Origin: Candidatus Leptovillus affinis
GTDB taxonomy: Bacteria > Chloroflexota > Anaerolineae > Promineifilales > Promineifilaceae
Assembly: GCA_016705235.1 (NCBI GenBank)
Contig: JADIYP010000001.1
Span: 186,001 to 250,000 of the forward strand
Length of the DNA: 64,000 nucleotides
Direction of reading: 5' to 3'
The notes beneath the pieces were generated by a model, which worked only from the letters and a program-made list of their open reading frames with translations, was not told the origin of the DNA and did no database searches. Below are positions 42,227-50,931 of this stretch, piece after piece. The translations under genes were made by a program, and so were the position numbers. Numbering within the stretch: position 1 is the stretch's first letter; the number at the start of each line of letters is the position of its first letter.

Positions 42227-42604
42227 CTAATTAAACATCCCAATCAGATAATCGACCCGCTGCAAAAGGGTTGTCAGATTAAATGGCTTAACCAAATAAT
42301 CCTGAGCGCCGGCTTCCAAACCAATGGATTCAGCGGCGACATCTGCCCGGGAACTCAACATCATTACCGGCAAACGCGCAAACTGAGGATTGGCGCGAAT
42401 ATAATGCATCGTCGTAAACCCATCCAGATTGGGCATCAGCACATCCAAAATGACGAGGTGGGGGCAGCAGTTTGTTTCTAGCTGCCCCAAAGCATCCAAT
42501 CCATCTTGGGCTTCTATAACTTCATACCCTACGCGTGTAAAAATAATACGCAGTAGTTGACGGGTATGAGGATCATCATCAACCACCATGATTTTGGCGC
42601 ACAT
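42227..42604 (-). CDS. Receiver-only response regulator
   Basis: The 125-residue protein is a single receiver domain: acidic pair D9-D10 in IMVVDDDPHT, phosphoacceptor D54 in LVILDVLMPNLDG, a Ser/Thr in MMLSSRA and K106 in DYLVKPF. There is no output domain, so it acts by protein contact, like CheY or Spo0F. No kinase is adjacent; a PAS/GAF kinase lies 10 kb left. The small gene precedes the GT-A-like gene in the same direction. Confidence 0.93.
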   Translation of the reverse strand: MCAKIMVVDDDPHTRQLLRIIFTRVGYEVIEAQDGLDALGQLETNCCPHLVILDVLMPNLDGFTTMHYIRANPQFARLPVMMLSSRADVAAESIGLEAGAQDYLVKPFNLTTLLQRVDYLIGMFN

Positions 42605-42789
42605 TCTTTAATTTTTCCTCAGCGAGGGTCTGTGAATGAGTTGTGTCGGTAATTTCTCGCTATACGACCAACTATAAAAGAAGCACATTAAAGCGATTGT
42701 AAAACGCTTATCCAACATCGGCCAATTTCAAGAAGTACGACTAGGAAATTTGTCCTATCAACGGCCGTTCCCCACCCTATTCCAGCATA

Positions 42790-43329
42790 TCAATGCGCCG
42801 TGCAGCCCTCCAAATTGGTGCAGAACGTGTGGCACATGTCCGGCGTTAGCCCGGCATACAACACATAGAACTCGTTATCATCTTTGCTGAGGGTGTAACT
42901 GGCGGCGCATGGTTCCAACACGGCGCTAGATTGCGCCCCGCTGGTTGCTCCCGGCACGCAGCGCAAAAACGTAACCGGATTTTGCAGCGCGTCGCGGTCG
43001 CCTACCGCGACGATGCCGCTGTTACGCGGTTCAGCCTCGTCGCTGTAAATGCGGGCGCTGACTGCGCCAGCTTCCTGGTAACAACCAACCACCTCGCTAA
43101 CGGCGGCAATCGGCGCGCCAAATTCGGGCAGCCCGCCAAGCGTGGCCATTACCCCTAATGTGGTCAGGCCGTCTATAAAGCTTTCCCCTTCAATAGTTTG
43201 ATAACCGGGCAGGTCGGGCAGCAGGGCAGCGGCCGCGCCTGTTGGGGTAGACGGCAGCACGTCACAGCCAACGACGGCCGTCAGGATCATGAGCATCACG
43301 AAGAACAAGAGAGAAAGGGATCGGTTCAT
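42790..43329 (-). CDS. Hypothetical lipoprotein
   Basis: ATG 43329 follows GGAGG by 9 bases, giving 179 residues. A lipoprotein signal is clear (SLLFFVMLMILTAVVGC, lipobox Cys about C21), then PSTPTG and a domain with YQTIEGESFIDGLTTLGVM and several cysteines (C83-type CYQEAG, FLRCVPG, EPCAASY, DMCHTFCTNLEGC) that could form disulfides. No family is recognised. It sits between a response regulator and a small HD hydrolase. An in-frame ATG ten residues earlier is less likely. Confidence 0.65.
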   Translation of the reverse strand: MNRSLSLLFFVMLMILTAVVGCDVLPSTPTGAAAALLPDLPGYQTIEGESFIDGLTTLGVMATLGGLPEFGAPIAAVSEVVGCYQEAGAVSARIYSDEAEPRNSGIVAVGDRDALQNPVTFLRCVPGATSGAQSSAVLEPCAASYTLSKDDNEFYVLYAGLTPDMCHTFCTNLEGCTAH

Positions 43330-43374
43330 CTGGGAACACCTCCAAAAGTTGTATGCCACAAATCGAGCAGAATC

Positions 43375-43818
43375 TTACTCGCCTACAGCCGCATCTATCG
43401 GACTGGTGAGCGCGATCCAGGCGTGATGGTATTTTTCGATGCGCGCCAGGTCTTTCGGGGTGATGGTTTTCAGGCGGCGCGCATCCATGTTGTCGGTCAG
43501 GTCGGCCAGTTTCACTTTGGCGGCCAGGGCATTGGGGCGCAAACGGCGGATGAATTCCTCATAAGTTTCATCGTCCTGGCGGCTGACGGCGGCTACGGCC
43601 GTTATCACTTTTTCGCTAAACCCGGCCTGCCGCAGCGCATCCAGCGTCACATCGCTGTCTTCCACAACGTCGTGGAGAACGGCCGTTATCATTTCCTCTT
43701 CGGTTGCCATTTGAAACATCAACCGCAAGGGGTGCAAAATATAGGGCTGACCGGCTTTGTCGACCTGCCCGGCATGGGCCTGAATGGCGATGGCCAGTGC
43801 GGTATCTAAGTTTGACAT
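43375..43818 (-). CDS. HD-domain small alarmone hydrolase-like protein
   Basis: The 147-residue protein matches RelA/SpoT-type HD hydrolase domains: AIQAHAGQVDKAGQPYILHP (first His, about 11-30), VLHDVVEDSD (HD pair, about 48-57) and LADLTDNMD (distal Asp). Without a synthetase or regulatory domain it resembles MESH1/SAH enzymes that hydrolyse (p)ppGpp or NADPH-like substrates. In vivo substrate is unproven. It is upstream of and co-directional with the lipoprotein gene. Confidence 0.88.
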   Translation of the reverse strand: MSNLDTALAIAIQAHAGQVDKAGQPYILHPLRLMFQMATEEEMITAVLHDVVEDSDVTLDALRQAGFSEKVITAVAAVSRQDDETYEEFIRRLRPNALAAKVKLADLTDNMDARRLKTITPKDLARIEKYHHAWIALTSPIDAAVGE

Positions 43819-43830
43819 GATTACCTGCCT

Positions 43831-44337
43831 CTATTCCGGCCGATAAGGCGCTTCGTCATCCAGATTACCCACGAATTGGGGCAAACGGCCGTGTCCCAGC
43901 CCTTGACGAATGGCCATGTTTTCGCCGGTATGATACCAGTAATGATAAATCATACGCTGAAACAATGAGCCGAAGATAAAAGATGTCACTTGCCCGTCGC
44001 GGACAACCTGCTTTTGCAGATCGGCCGTCGTCAGCGTGTCTAGCCAGGGATCGGCGGCTGTGGCGATTGTCTCCCACGCCTGCCACATGCCGGCCAATGG
44101 CGGCGTAGAAGCCGGCGCGCCATAAGCAAACTGCGCGTCAATATCGGGCAGCAGCAGCTTGTTTTGCCCATACACAAGCCAATAACGCTGCTCCTGCCAG
44201 GCCAGATGACCGATATTCCAACTGATACAGTTCATGGGCAGCAAGCGCTGGCACGCGTCGACATCGCTCAAACCTGCCAGGCCGCGCCGAAATTCGCTGC
44301 GTGTAAACCGAAGTTGCTCAACCAGGGGGTGTGGCAT
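43831..44337 (-). CDS. DinB-superfamily protein
   Basis: ATG 44337 (MPHPLVEQLRFTRSEF) follows AAGGAG by 4 bases, giving 168 residues. The four-helix DinB fold is suggested by NCISWNIGHLAWQEQRYW with a metal-type His and by MIYHYWYHTGENMAIRQ near the C-terminus (second metal motif HxxxH). DinB proteins include thiol-dependent S-transferases; the substrate is unknown. The gene lies 12 bases upstream of the HD hydrolase gene and may share its transcript. Confidence 0.8.
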   Translation of the reverse strand: MPHPLVEQLRFTRSEFRRGLAGLSDVDACQRLLPMNCISWNIGHLAWQEQRYWLVYGQNKLLLPDIDAQFAYGAPASTPPLAGMWQAWETIATAADPWLDTLTTADLQKQVVRDGQVTSFIFGSLFQRMIYHYWYHTGENMAIRQGLGHGRLPQFVGNLDDEAPYRPE

Positions 44338-44350
44338 AACTCTCCTTAAC

Positions 44351-44390
44351 AAAAAGGATCGGTTCAAGGCGTGCCCTGAACCGATCCTTT
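44351..44390 (-). terminator. Intrinsic terminator after tRNA-Gln
   Basis: AAAGGATCGGTTCA and TGAACCGATCCTTT form a long stem. Read leftward it is followed by T5-G, just past the tRNA 3' end. Confidence 0.85.
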
Positions 44391-44394
44391 GGTG

Positions 44395-44466
44395 CTGCGG
44401 TGCTAGGATTCGAACCTAGGAATGGCGGATTCAAAGTCCGCTGCCTTACCGCTTGGCGACACCGCA
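44395..44466 (-). tRNA. tRNA-Gln (UUG)
   Basis: The minus strand folds as a standard tRNA: acceptor TGCGGTG with CACCGCA, D-arm GCCAAGCGGTAAGGC, anticodon stem CGGAC and loop CTTTGAA (anticodon TTG), T-arm CTAGGTTCGAATCCTAG, discriminator G. CCA is not encoded. A terminator follows directly. Confidence 0.95.
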
Positions 44467-44525
44467 TCAATCGACGCGAATGCTAACACAAGGCGGCAGA
44501 GTAGGCAAGAGCATCATTGCCAATC

Positions 44526-45131
44526 TCACATCGCCTGTCGGCCTTCCATCGCCCGGCCCAGAGTGATCTCGTCTGTATATTCCAGGTCGCCACCGACCGG
44601 CAGGCCACGCGCCAGACGAGTCAGGCGCAAGCCAGGGTGCGTCAGGCGGCGCTGCAAATAAAGCGAAGTAGATTCCCCTTCCAGGGTGGGATTGGTGGCC
44701 AGGATAATTTCGCTAAATTGGCCGCCATCTACCCGGGCAACCAGTTCGGCAATCCGCAAATCTTCAGGACCGACGCCTTCCACCGGGGAAATTGCGCCGT
44801 GGAGGACGTGGTAACGGCCGTTAAACGCCCGCGACCGTTCAATCGCCACCACATCCAGCGGTTCTTCTACCACGCACAACATGGTGGGATCACGGCCGTC
44901 ATCCTGGCAAATGACACACGGATCATCTTCCGTGATATTAAAACAAACCGAACAAAAGCGCGTGCGCTGCTTCAAATCCGTTAAAGCCTGCGCCAGCGCC
45001 AGCGCCTGCTCATCGCCGGCGCGCAGCAAATAAAACGTCAGCCGCGCCGCCGACTTCGGGCCAATGCCCGGCAAGCGTCCCAACTCGTTGATCAGCTTTT
45101 GCACCGGCTGCGGCAAGACGTTTTGCGCCAC
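44526..45131 (-). CDS. recR: Recombination protein RecR
   Basis: The 201-residue protein has the RecR order: helix-hairpin-helix (LGRLPGIGPKSAARLTFYLL), C4 zinc finger (CSVCFNITEDDPCVIC), Toprim domain (LCVVEEPLDVVAIERS with the acidic residue, later LRIAELVARVDGGQFSEIIL) and a C-terminal Walker B-like ARGLPVGGDLEYTDEITL. RecR loads RecA with RecO on gapped DNA. It is the last gene of dnaX-ybaB-recR, which is a conserved order, and starts 2 bases after the ybaB stop. Confidence 0.97.
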   Translation of the reverse strand: MAQNVLPQPVQKLINELGRLPGIGPKSAARLTFYLLRAGDEQALALAQALTDLKQRTRFCSVCFNITEDDPCVICQDDGRDPTMLCVVEEPLDVVAIERSRAFNGRYHVLHGAISPVEGVGPEDLRIAELVARVDGGQFSEIILATNPTLEGESTSLYLQRRLTHPGLRLTRLARGLPVGGDLEYTDEITLGRAMEGRQAM

Positions 45132-45133
45132 AG

Positions 45134-45517
45134 CTACAGACCGCCCAGCAGCGAATCCAAACCGCCGCCCAAACCGCCCAGGCCGCCGGTAATACCTTCC
45201 ATCCGCTGCGCCGAAAGCGCCTGCGATTGCTCAATGGCCGCATTCACCGAGGCCACCAACAAATCTTGCAGCATGTCCACATCCTCCGGGTTCAACAACT
45301 CCGGGTCAATGGTCATCGACTGCACCCGCTGATGACCGGTGATGACGATGGTGATTGCGCCACCGCCGGCCGTAACGGTAACCGTCTCGTTGGCCAATGC
45401 TTCCTGTGCTTCAACCATTTGCTGCTGCATCGCCTGCATTTGCGACAACATGTTTTTAGGGTTCATGGAGCTGCTTTTCCCTCCGCCTGCTTTCCGCTGA
45501 AATGATCGTTTTGACAT
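45134..45517 (-). CDS. YbaB/EbfC nucleoid-associated protein
   Basis: The 127-residue protein contains the YbaB core NPKNMLSQMQAMQQQMVEAQ, ETVTVTAGGGAITIVITGHQ and PEDVDMLQDLLVASVNAAIE. An N-terminal basic tail and a glycine-rich C-terminus (GGLGGLGGGLDSLLGG) flank it. YbaB dimers bind DNA and are usually encoded between dnaX and recR, as here. It may coat or signal at repair sites. Ribosome-binding site AAAGGA lies 6 bases before ATG 45517. Confidence 0.95.
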   Translation of the reverse strand: MSKRSFQRKAGGGKSSSMNPKNMLSQMQAMQQQMVEAQEALANETVTVTAGGGAITIVITGHQRVQSMTIDPELLNPEDVDMLQDLLVASVNAAIEQSQALSAQRMEGITGGLGGLGGGLDSLLGGL

Positions 45518-45620
45518 GATTTATCCTTTATCACTATTTGGGTTATGGGTTTACCAGAGAGACTCTAAGGGTTAACAAGAGATCGTGTTGGTTGATTCGA
45601 GGAAAAACGCTTAGGGTCAA

Positions 45621-47237
45621 TTACTCTTCACGCATGACGCCGCCCAGTTCCTGGGCCAGTGCATCAAATTCTTCTTTTGGAATGGGAATGGTGTATTCGC
45701 TGGTGACAACAGCCCGGACCAAACATTTGGCGCCTACCAACTGGCTAAAAATATCGCCCACCACTTGAATGGCGTCCGCAGTCTGGTCGAATTTGTCCTT
45801 AAAGATGGGGTAATCAAAGCCCAGGATGATGGTGCTGCCTTCGACAGCCAGGGGCTTGCCCATGTTGAGCAGCGCCGGCAAATTGCGATTGGCCTGCTCG
45901 ACGCGGGCAAGCATTTCGCGCCAATGCGGCGTCACAGCGCCAAGAGTCAGGCGTTTGGCGCTGGGTGGCGGCGGGCTTACCGGCTGCGGTTTAGGGCCAA
46001 CCTCTGCTGATTGGGCGCCAACAGTTTCAACCCGCGGTTTTTGGCTGATAGGTTCCTTTTTGGCGCTGACACTTTCTGGCTTTTGGCTAGCTTCCGTTTT
46101 AGGGCTGGCTGTTTGTGCTGGGGGCACGGCCGTTACCACCACCAGCGGTAAAGGTTCGGCCGGCAGCAGTTCGATGAAGGCCAGTTCCAACGGCAGCTGT
46201 GGCTGCCAGCTAATCGCCGGAACCAGCGCCGCCTCGTTAAAACGCTTGATCGCGGTGATCAGATCTTCGCGGGGCGCGCGCTGCGCCTGGGCGAGCATCA
46301 CTGCTTTGTGTTCGGCCGTGCCATCCAGCGTCAACTCAGCGCCGCCAGCTTGCAAGAGCAGTAGTTCGCGCAAATACACCACCATCTGGCGGCAAAACTG
46401 GCGCGCATCGGCTCCAGAAGCCAGCGCCTCGTGGATGAGGCCCAGCCCGCCCGCGCCGTCTTTGCTCAACCAGTGATCAACCAGTTGGGCAACGGCCGTA
46501 TCCGACGCCGTGCCCAACACCATCTGCGCTCGCTCCAGCGTAATCACATCGCCGGGAGCCAGGACCAATTGGTCCAGCAAACTTTCCGCATCACGCACAC
46601 TGCCGGAACCCTGACGGGCGATCATCGCCTGCGCCTCTGGCTCCATGACGAAGCCCTCTTTTTCGGCCAGCCAGCTCAGGCGGGCGGAAATTTCAGCCAC
46701 CGTGAGCAGGCGGAAATTAAACTGCTGGCAGCGCGATTTAATGGTGATGGGAACTTTGTGTTCCTCGGTGGTCGCCAGGACAAATTTGGCGTGCGGCGGC
46801 GGCTCTTCTAACGTTTTCAGCAGGGCGTTAAACGCGGCCGTCGACAGCATGTGAACTTCGTCGATGATGTAGACTTTGAAACGGCCGTTATTCGGCGCAA
46901 AGTTGATCTTATCCCGCAGGTCGCGGATGTCGTCCACGCCTGTGTTGGAGGCGGCGTCGATTTCAATCAGATCGAGAAACCGCCCTTCGTTGATGGCTAA
47001 ACAATTGGCGCAGTGGTTACACGGCCGTTCCGCCAAATTTTCATCCAGGCAGTTCACCGCTTTGGCCAACAGGCGCGCCGAAGTCGTTTTGCCCGTGCCG
47101 CGTGGTCCGCAAAACAGGTAAGCATGACCTATCCTGTCAGCAGCGACGCTGTTTTGCAGGGTACGGGTAATGTGTTCCTGACCAACTACGTCCTGAAAAC
47201 GCGCCGGTCGCCATTTACGATAAAGAGCTTGGGACAT
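45621..47237 (-). CDS. dnaX: DNA polymerase III subunit gamma/tau
   Basis: The 538-residue protein begins with the AAA+ clamp-loader domain: Walker A GPRGTGKTT (about 44-52), four-cysteine zinc module (CLDENLAERPCNHCANC), Walker B VYIIDEVHML, sensor 1 VLATTEEHKVP and SRC motif SRCQQFNF. Domain III ends near 370. A proline/serine-rich linker (about 380-440) joins a C-terminal tau-like domain (AVTPHWREMLARVEQANRNL). No slippery A-run typical of programmed gamma frameshifting is noticeable. It loads the sliding clamp. ybaB and recR follow in the same direction. Confidence 0.97.
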   Translation of the reverse strand: MSQALYRKWRPARFQDVVGQEHITRTLQNSVAADRIGHAYLFCGPRGTGKTTSARLLAKAVNCLDENLAERPCNHCANCLAINEGRFLDLIEIDAASNTGVDDIRDLRDKINFAPNNGRFKVYIIDEVHMLSTAAFNALLKTLEEPPPHAKFVLATTEEHKVPITIKSRCQQFNFRLLTVAEISARLSWLAEKEGFVMEPEAQAMIARQGSGSVRDAESLLDQLVLAPGDVITLERAQMVLGTASDTAVAQLVDHWLSKDGAGGLGLIHEALASGADARQFCRQMVVYLRELLLLQAGGAELTLDGTAEHKAVMLAQAQRAPREDLITAIKRFNEAALVPAISWQPQLPLELAFIELLPAEPLPLVVVTAVPPAQTASPKTEASQKPESVSAKKEPISQKPRVETVGAQSAEVGPKPQPVSPPPPSAKRLTLGAVTPHWREMLARVEQANRNLPALLNMGKPLAVEGSTIILGFDYPIFKDKFDQTADAIQVVGDIFSQLVGAKCLVRAVVTSEYTIPIPKEEFDALAQELGGVMREE

Positions 47238-47439
47238 AGATGTAGTTTAGCATTGCCCCCACCCTCTGACAAGCGCAGCGGCGACTGCCGGCAGCCGCCG
47301 TTCGCCGCGCTAAAGCCGCTCCATTTTTTGCAATCTCACGGCAGCCAGTAACGGCCGTATGCCCATCATGAAGTTCCAACCTGAAGCGGAAGCCATTGCG
47401 CCGGCTAAAAAACCCTTGATCATGACATCGCCTATCTGG

Positions 47440-48138
47440 TTATGGTAAACAGAGCGCCTGAAGCTGTTCCAGCGAGAAAAAGGCCAGGCTGCGGGCCACA
47501 AGCTGCGCTCCGGCAAAGTTTTTGCCAAAGGTATAGTCGTTGTACATGACGGCGCAGGGCAGGCCGGCGCGTTTGGCGGCTTCAAAACCTTCCTGAGAAT
47601 CTTCGATCACCAGGGTTTCTTCCGGCTTTGTGCCCAATTCAGCCAGGCAGCGTTTGTACAGCGGCGAATCCGGCGCGGTTTTAGGGCCGCTTTCTTTGCC
47701 CAGGATGGGGTTCAGGTGGGCATAGATGTCTGGCAAGCGGCTGGCAAGTAACGCATTGACCTGCGCCTCGTAGGACATGGAAACCACGGCCAGCCGGACG
47801 CCGCGCCGCAGCGCTTCCTGCATGATAGCGAGGACGCCATCTCGCAGCGGCAAGTCGGGCAGGTATTTTTCGATGTAGAATTTCTTCTTTAACTCTACAA
47901 GACGCTCGACTTTTTCGTCTAACTGCTGGTCGGATAGCTGCGGGTTCCAGGCCTGGAGGGAAAGGCGCATGCGTTGCGCGTTGCCGGGAACAGCCTGCAT
48001 AGCCACAAATTCGTCCCAGGTCCACTTGATGGGGTAACCCAGGGTGGCGAAGGCTTCATTGCAGGCGGGCAGGTGGCCGCGATATTCGGTGTTGGCGATG
48101 GTGCCATCGACATCAAAAATCAAAGCTTTTAGCTTCAT
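47440..48138 (-). CDS. HAD-superfamily hydrolase (CbbY/phosphoglycolate phosphatase-like)
   Basis: The 232-residue protein has HAD motif I FDVDGTIANTE (D9 and D11), a helical cap (about 18-90), motif II VVSMSYEA, motif III lysine in GKESGPKTAPDSPLYKR and motif IV VIEDSQEGFEAAKRAG. The motif order and C1 cap match CbbY-type phosphatases or phosphomutases acting on sugar phosphates. Physiological substrate unknown. It diverges from comEC and is separated from dnaX by a 200-bp spacer. Confidence 0.9.
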   Translation of the reverse strand: MKLKALIFDVDGTIANTEYRGHLPACNEAFATLGYPIKWTWDEFVAMQAVPGNAQRMRLSLQAWNPQLSDQQLDEKVERLVELKKKFYIEKYLPDLPLRDGVLAIMQEALRRGVRLAVVSMSYEAQVNALLASRLPDIYAHLNPILGKESGPKTAPDSPLYKRCLAELGTKPEETLVIEDSQEGFEAAKRAGLPCAVMYNDYTFGKNFAGAQLVARSLAFFSLEQLQALCLP

Positions 48139-48434
48139 ACGTAAAACTCCAATTTCTCTTCAGACCCGAACAGTTTTTGACGTTGAAATTGCCGCTTTCA
48201 GTCAGGAAAACCCTTCGGGTCTCACTTAACGGCCGTTATGTTTAATGGCAAAGTATAGTCCCGATCACCCAAACCGGCAGGTTGCGGGGGTTGATCGGGC
48301 CGAATGGACTATTTTCCAAGTCAGCGCGGGTCCATTATAATGAGCTGCGTCGCCAAAATGTAGTTAAGCGCATCTTTTGGGAAATTGTTTGAGCCTGATT
48401 TAACGTTACTGAACATGTTGGCAGCACATAAATT
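48139..48434. other. Divergent spacer with putative comEC promoter
   Basis: No gene. It contains one ACGGCCGT site (48230), an inverted repeat CCCGATCA/TGATCGGG (48262-48300) and a consensus TATAAT at 48336-48341, about 95 bases before comEC; a -35 match is weak. Confidence 0.45.
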
Positions 48435-50813
48435 ATGACCCTTGTTGTATTGGCCGTCGCGTGGCTGGCGGGTATCTGGCTGGCCTCACAAGTAATGTGG
48501 TCGTGGCTGGCGTGGGTGGGCACGGCCGTTTTCGCCCTCATCATCGCCCTGTTTACCCGCCGACTGGGACAGCCTGCCCTGGCGTTTGCCGCGCTGGCGG
48601 CGCTGGCCCTGGGCGGCGCGCGTTATATCCTCTCGCTGCCCACCATCGACGAAACCCACATCGCCTATTACAACGACACGGCCGGGGAAGTGGGCATCCT
48701 GGGCGTGGTGGTCAAAGAGCCAGATGTGCGCGACCGTTACACCAATTTACAGGTGGCCGCCGAACAGATCACCTTTGCCGATGGGGCGACCCATCCGGTG
48801 ACGGGGTTGGTGCTGGTGCGCGCCAACCGGTTCCCGGAGATTCCGTATGGAGCGCGAGTGGGGGTAAACGGCCGTCTCGAAACACCGCCCGAATTCGACA
48901 CCTTCAGCTACAAAGATTACCTGGCCCGCCAGGGCGTGTACTCCCTGATCAACGCCCCGCGCATCAGCATTCTGGCCGAGGGGCAAGGGAATCCGCTCTA
49001 CCAGGCCATCTTCGCCTTCAAAGCCCGCGCCCAGGCCGCCATCAACACCTCAATTTCTGATCCGCAGGCCGCGCTGTTAAGCGGGATTCTGTTGGGCAGC
49101 GACAACGGCATTCCGCCCGACCTGGCTGATGATTTCCGGGCCACCGGCATGACCCACGTCATTGCCATATCAGGATTCAACATTGCCCTGTTGGTGGGCT
49201 TATTTGTCGGGTTAGGCGAGCGATTTCTGTCCCGACGCGCGGCCGCTCTGGCGGCGGTGGTTGGGGTGGCCGTTTATACGATTTTGGTTGGGGCAGATGC
49301 TTCTGTGGTGCGGGCGGCTATCATGGGCAGCCTGTTTTTGCTCACCAGCCGTTGGTTGGGACGGCCGAATTTTGCCCTGGCTTCGCTTTTCCTGGCGGCG
49401 TTGGCAATGACGCTGCTCAATCCCCACCTCCTGTGGGACGTCGGGTTTCAGCTCAGTTTTGCCGCCACGCTGGGGCTGATGTTGTACGCCGATCCGTTTG
49501 TGCAGTGGACGCGGCGGCGGTTATACAAGTGGCTGGACAAACCGATTTTGGATGCGTCGATGGGCGTATTGAGCGAGGCAGTCCTCATCACCATCGCCGC
49601 GCAAATCCTGACACTGCCGTTGATGATGGTTTACTTTCAACAGCTTTCGCTGATCAGCCTGGTGGCCAATGCGCTGATTTTGCCCGCGCAGCCGGGCGTG
49701 ATGATCTGGGGCGGCCTGACAACGCTGGCAGGCATGGCCGCGCCGGTTGTCGGCCAGATTTTTGCCTGGGTGGCCTGGTTATTTCTCAGCTATACCATTG
49801 TCCTGGTGCGGGCATTGGCGACGGTTCCCGGGGCGGTTGTGCCGGTGACGGTAGGACCAACGGCGATTCTCGCCATTTATGCCATCATCGGGCTGACCAC
49901 CTGGTGGGCAAAGCAGGATGCAGATAAACGCATGGGTGTTGCGGCGTTTTTGCGGCAGAATGTTTCGCAGCGGCTGGTTTTCAGCGCGGCGGCGCTGACG
50001 GCCGTTCTCCTATTTTTCTGGGTGGGATCGCAGCCAGACGGCCGTTTACACATCACCTTTTTAGACGTCGGCCAGGGCGACGCCATCTTCATCCAAACGC
50101 CTTCGGGGCGGCAGATTTTGGTTGATGGCGGCAACTTCCCCAGCATCCTGACCGATCAGTTGGGCCGCCATGTGCCTTTCTGGGACCGCCAAATCGACAT
50201 GCTGATCGCCACTCACCCGGACGCCGACCACGTCGCCGGGCTGACCGGCGTATTTGATCGGTACCGGGTGAGCCAACTCATGACCAATGGCCAGGCGCAA
50301 AACGAATCGGCCGTTTATGACGCCGTTCTGCAGGCGGCGGCGGAAAGGAAAACGACGGTGCACCCGGCTCAGGCGGGCGAAGTGGTGCAAATTGGCGATG
50401 GCGTGCGCCTGGAGGTGCTGAATCCGGGCGCGGTGTTGCGCGACGACCGGAACGAAAATTCGGTGGCGCTGCGTCTGGTGTATGGGGATTTTTCGCTGCT
50501 GCTGACCGGGGATGCGGATGAGGCGGCGGAAGAGGTGATGCTGGCCAACGGCCGTGCCATCTCCTCGCTGGTGCTAAAAGCCGGGCATCACGGCTCCGAC
50601 ACCGCCAGTTCTGTGCCTTTTCTGGAAGCGGTGCGGCCGCAAATTCTCATCATCTCCGTTGGCGCGGACAATAAATTTGGCCATCCGCACCCGGACGTGT
50701 TGGAACGCGCCCAGGCGATGGGCACGGCCGTTTTGCGTACCGATGAGTTGGGAGCCATTGAAGTGATCACCGATGGGCGGGTGATGTGGTGGCAGGCTGG
50801 GCCAAAATCGTAG
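48435..50813 (+). CDS. comEC: DNA internalization competence protein ComEC/Rec2
   Basis: This 792-residue protein has the full ComEC plan. Membrane helices and an OB-like DUF4131 region come first (residues about 1-190), then the competence domain (ISDPQAALLSGILLGSDNGI, then HVIAISGFNIALLVGLF and several helices to about 510). A C-terminal MBL-fold domain has DVGQGDAIFIQTPSGRQ, THPDADHVAGL (metal motif) and KAGHHGSDTASS. It forms the channel for single-stranded DNA uptake across the cytoplasmic membrane. Its presence suggests natural competence, relevant to the repeated octamer in this genome, since uptake signals are one kind of repeated motif. Confidence 0.96.
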   Translation: MTLVVLAVAWLAGIWLASQVMWSWLAWVGTAVFALIIALFTRRLGQPALAFAALAALALGGARYILSLPTIDETHIAYYNDTAGEVGILGVVVKEPDVRDRYTNLQVAAEQITFADGATHPVTGLVLVRANRFPEIPYGARVGVNGRLETPPEFDTFSYKDYLARQGVYSLINAPRISILAEGQGNPLYQAIFAFKARAQAAINTSISDPQAALLSGILLGSDNGIPPDLADDFRATGMTHVIAISGFNIALLVGLFVGLGERFLSRRAAALAAVVGVAVYTILVGADASVVRAAIMGSLFLLTSRWLGRPNFALASLFLAALAMTLLNPHLLWDVGFQLSFAATLGLMLYADPFVQWTRRRLYKWLDKPILDASMGVLSEAVLITIAAQILTLPLMMVYFQQLSLISLVANALILPAQPGVMIWGGLTTLAGMAAPVVGQIFAWVAWLFLSYTIVLVRALATVPGAVVPVTVGPTAILAIYAIIGLTTWWAKQDADKRMGVAAFLRQNVSQRLVFSAAALTAVLLFFWVGSQPDGRLHITFLDVGQGDAIFIQTPSGRQILVDGGNFPSILTDQLGRHVPFWDRQIDMLIATHPDADHVAGLTGVFDRYRVSQLMTNGQAQNESAVYDAVLQAAAERKTTVHPAQAGEVVQIGDGVRLEVLNPGAVLRDDRNENSVALRLVYGDFSLLLTGDADEAAEEVMLANGRAISSLVLKAGHHGSDTASSVPFLEAVRPQILIISVGADNKFGHPHPDVLERAQAMGTAVLRTDELGAIEVITDGRVMWWQAGPKS

Positions 50814-50931
50814 CCCTCAGACGAACGATCATCGGTGTCGATACACCCCCTCATTTTGGCATTTCTTCGTTACAGCATACAATCTGAACAATTGTCATTG
50901 GTTCAATATCAGAGGCCAATTGCCAATTTGG

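Noticed and set aside
47238..47439. SRP RNA gene upstream of dnaX, as in some Firmicutes
   Set aside because: The conserved GGAAG-type loop and flanking stem of SRP RNA are not present.
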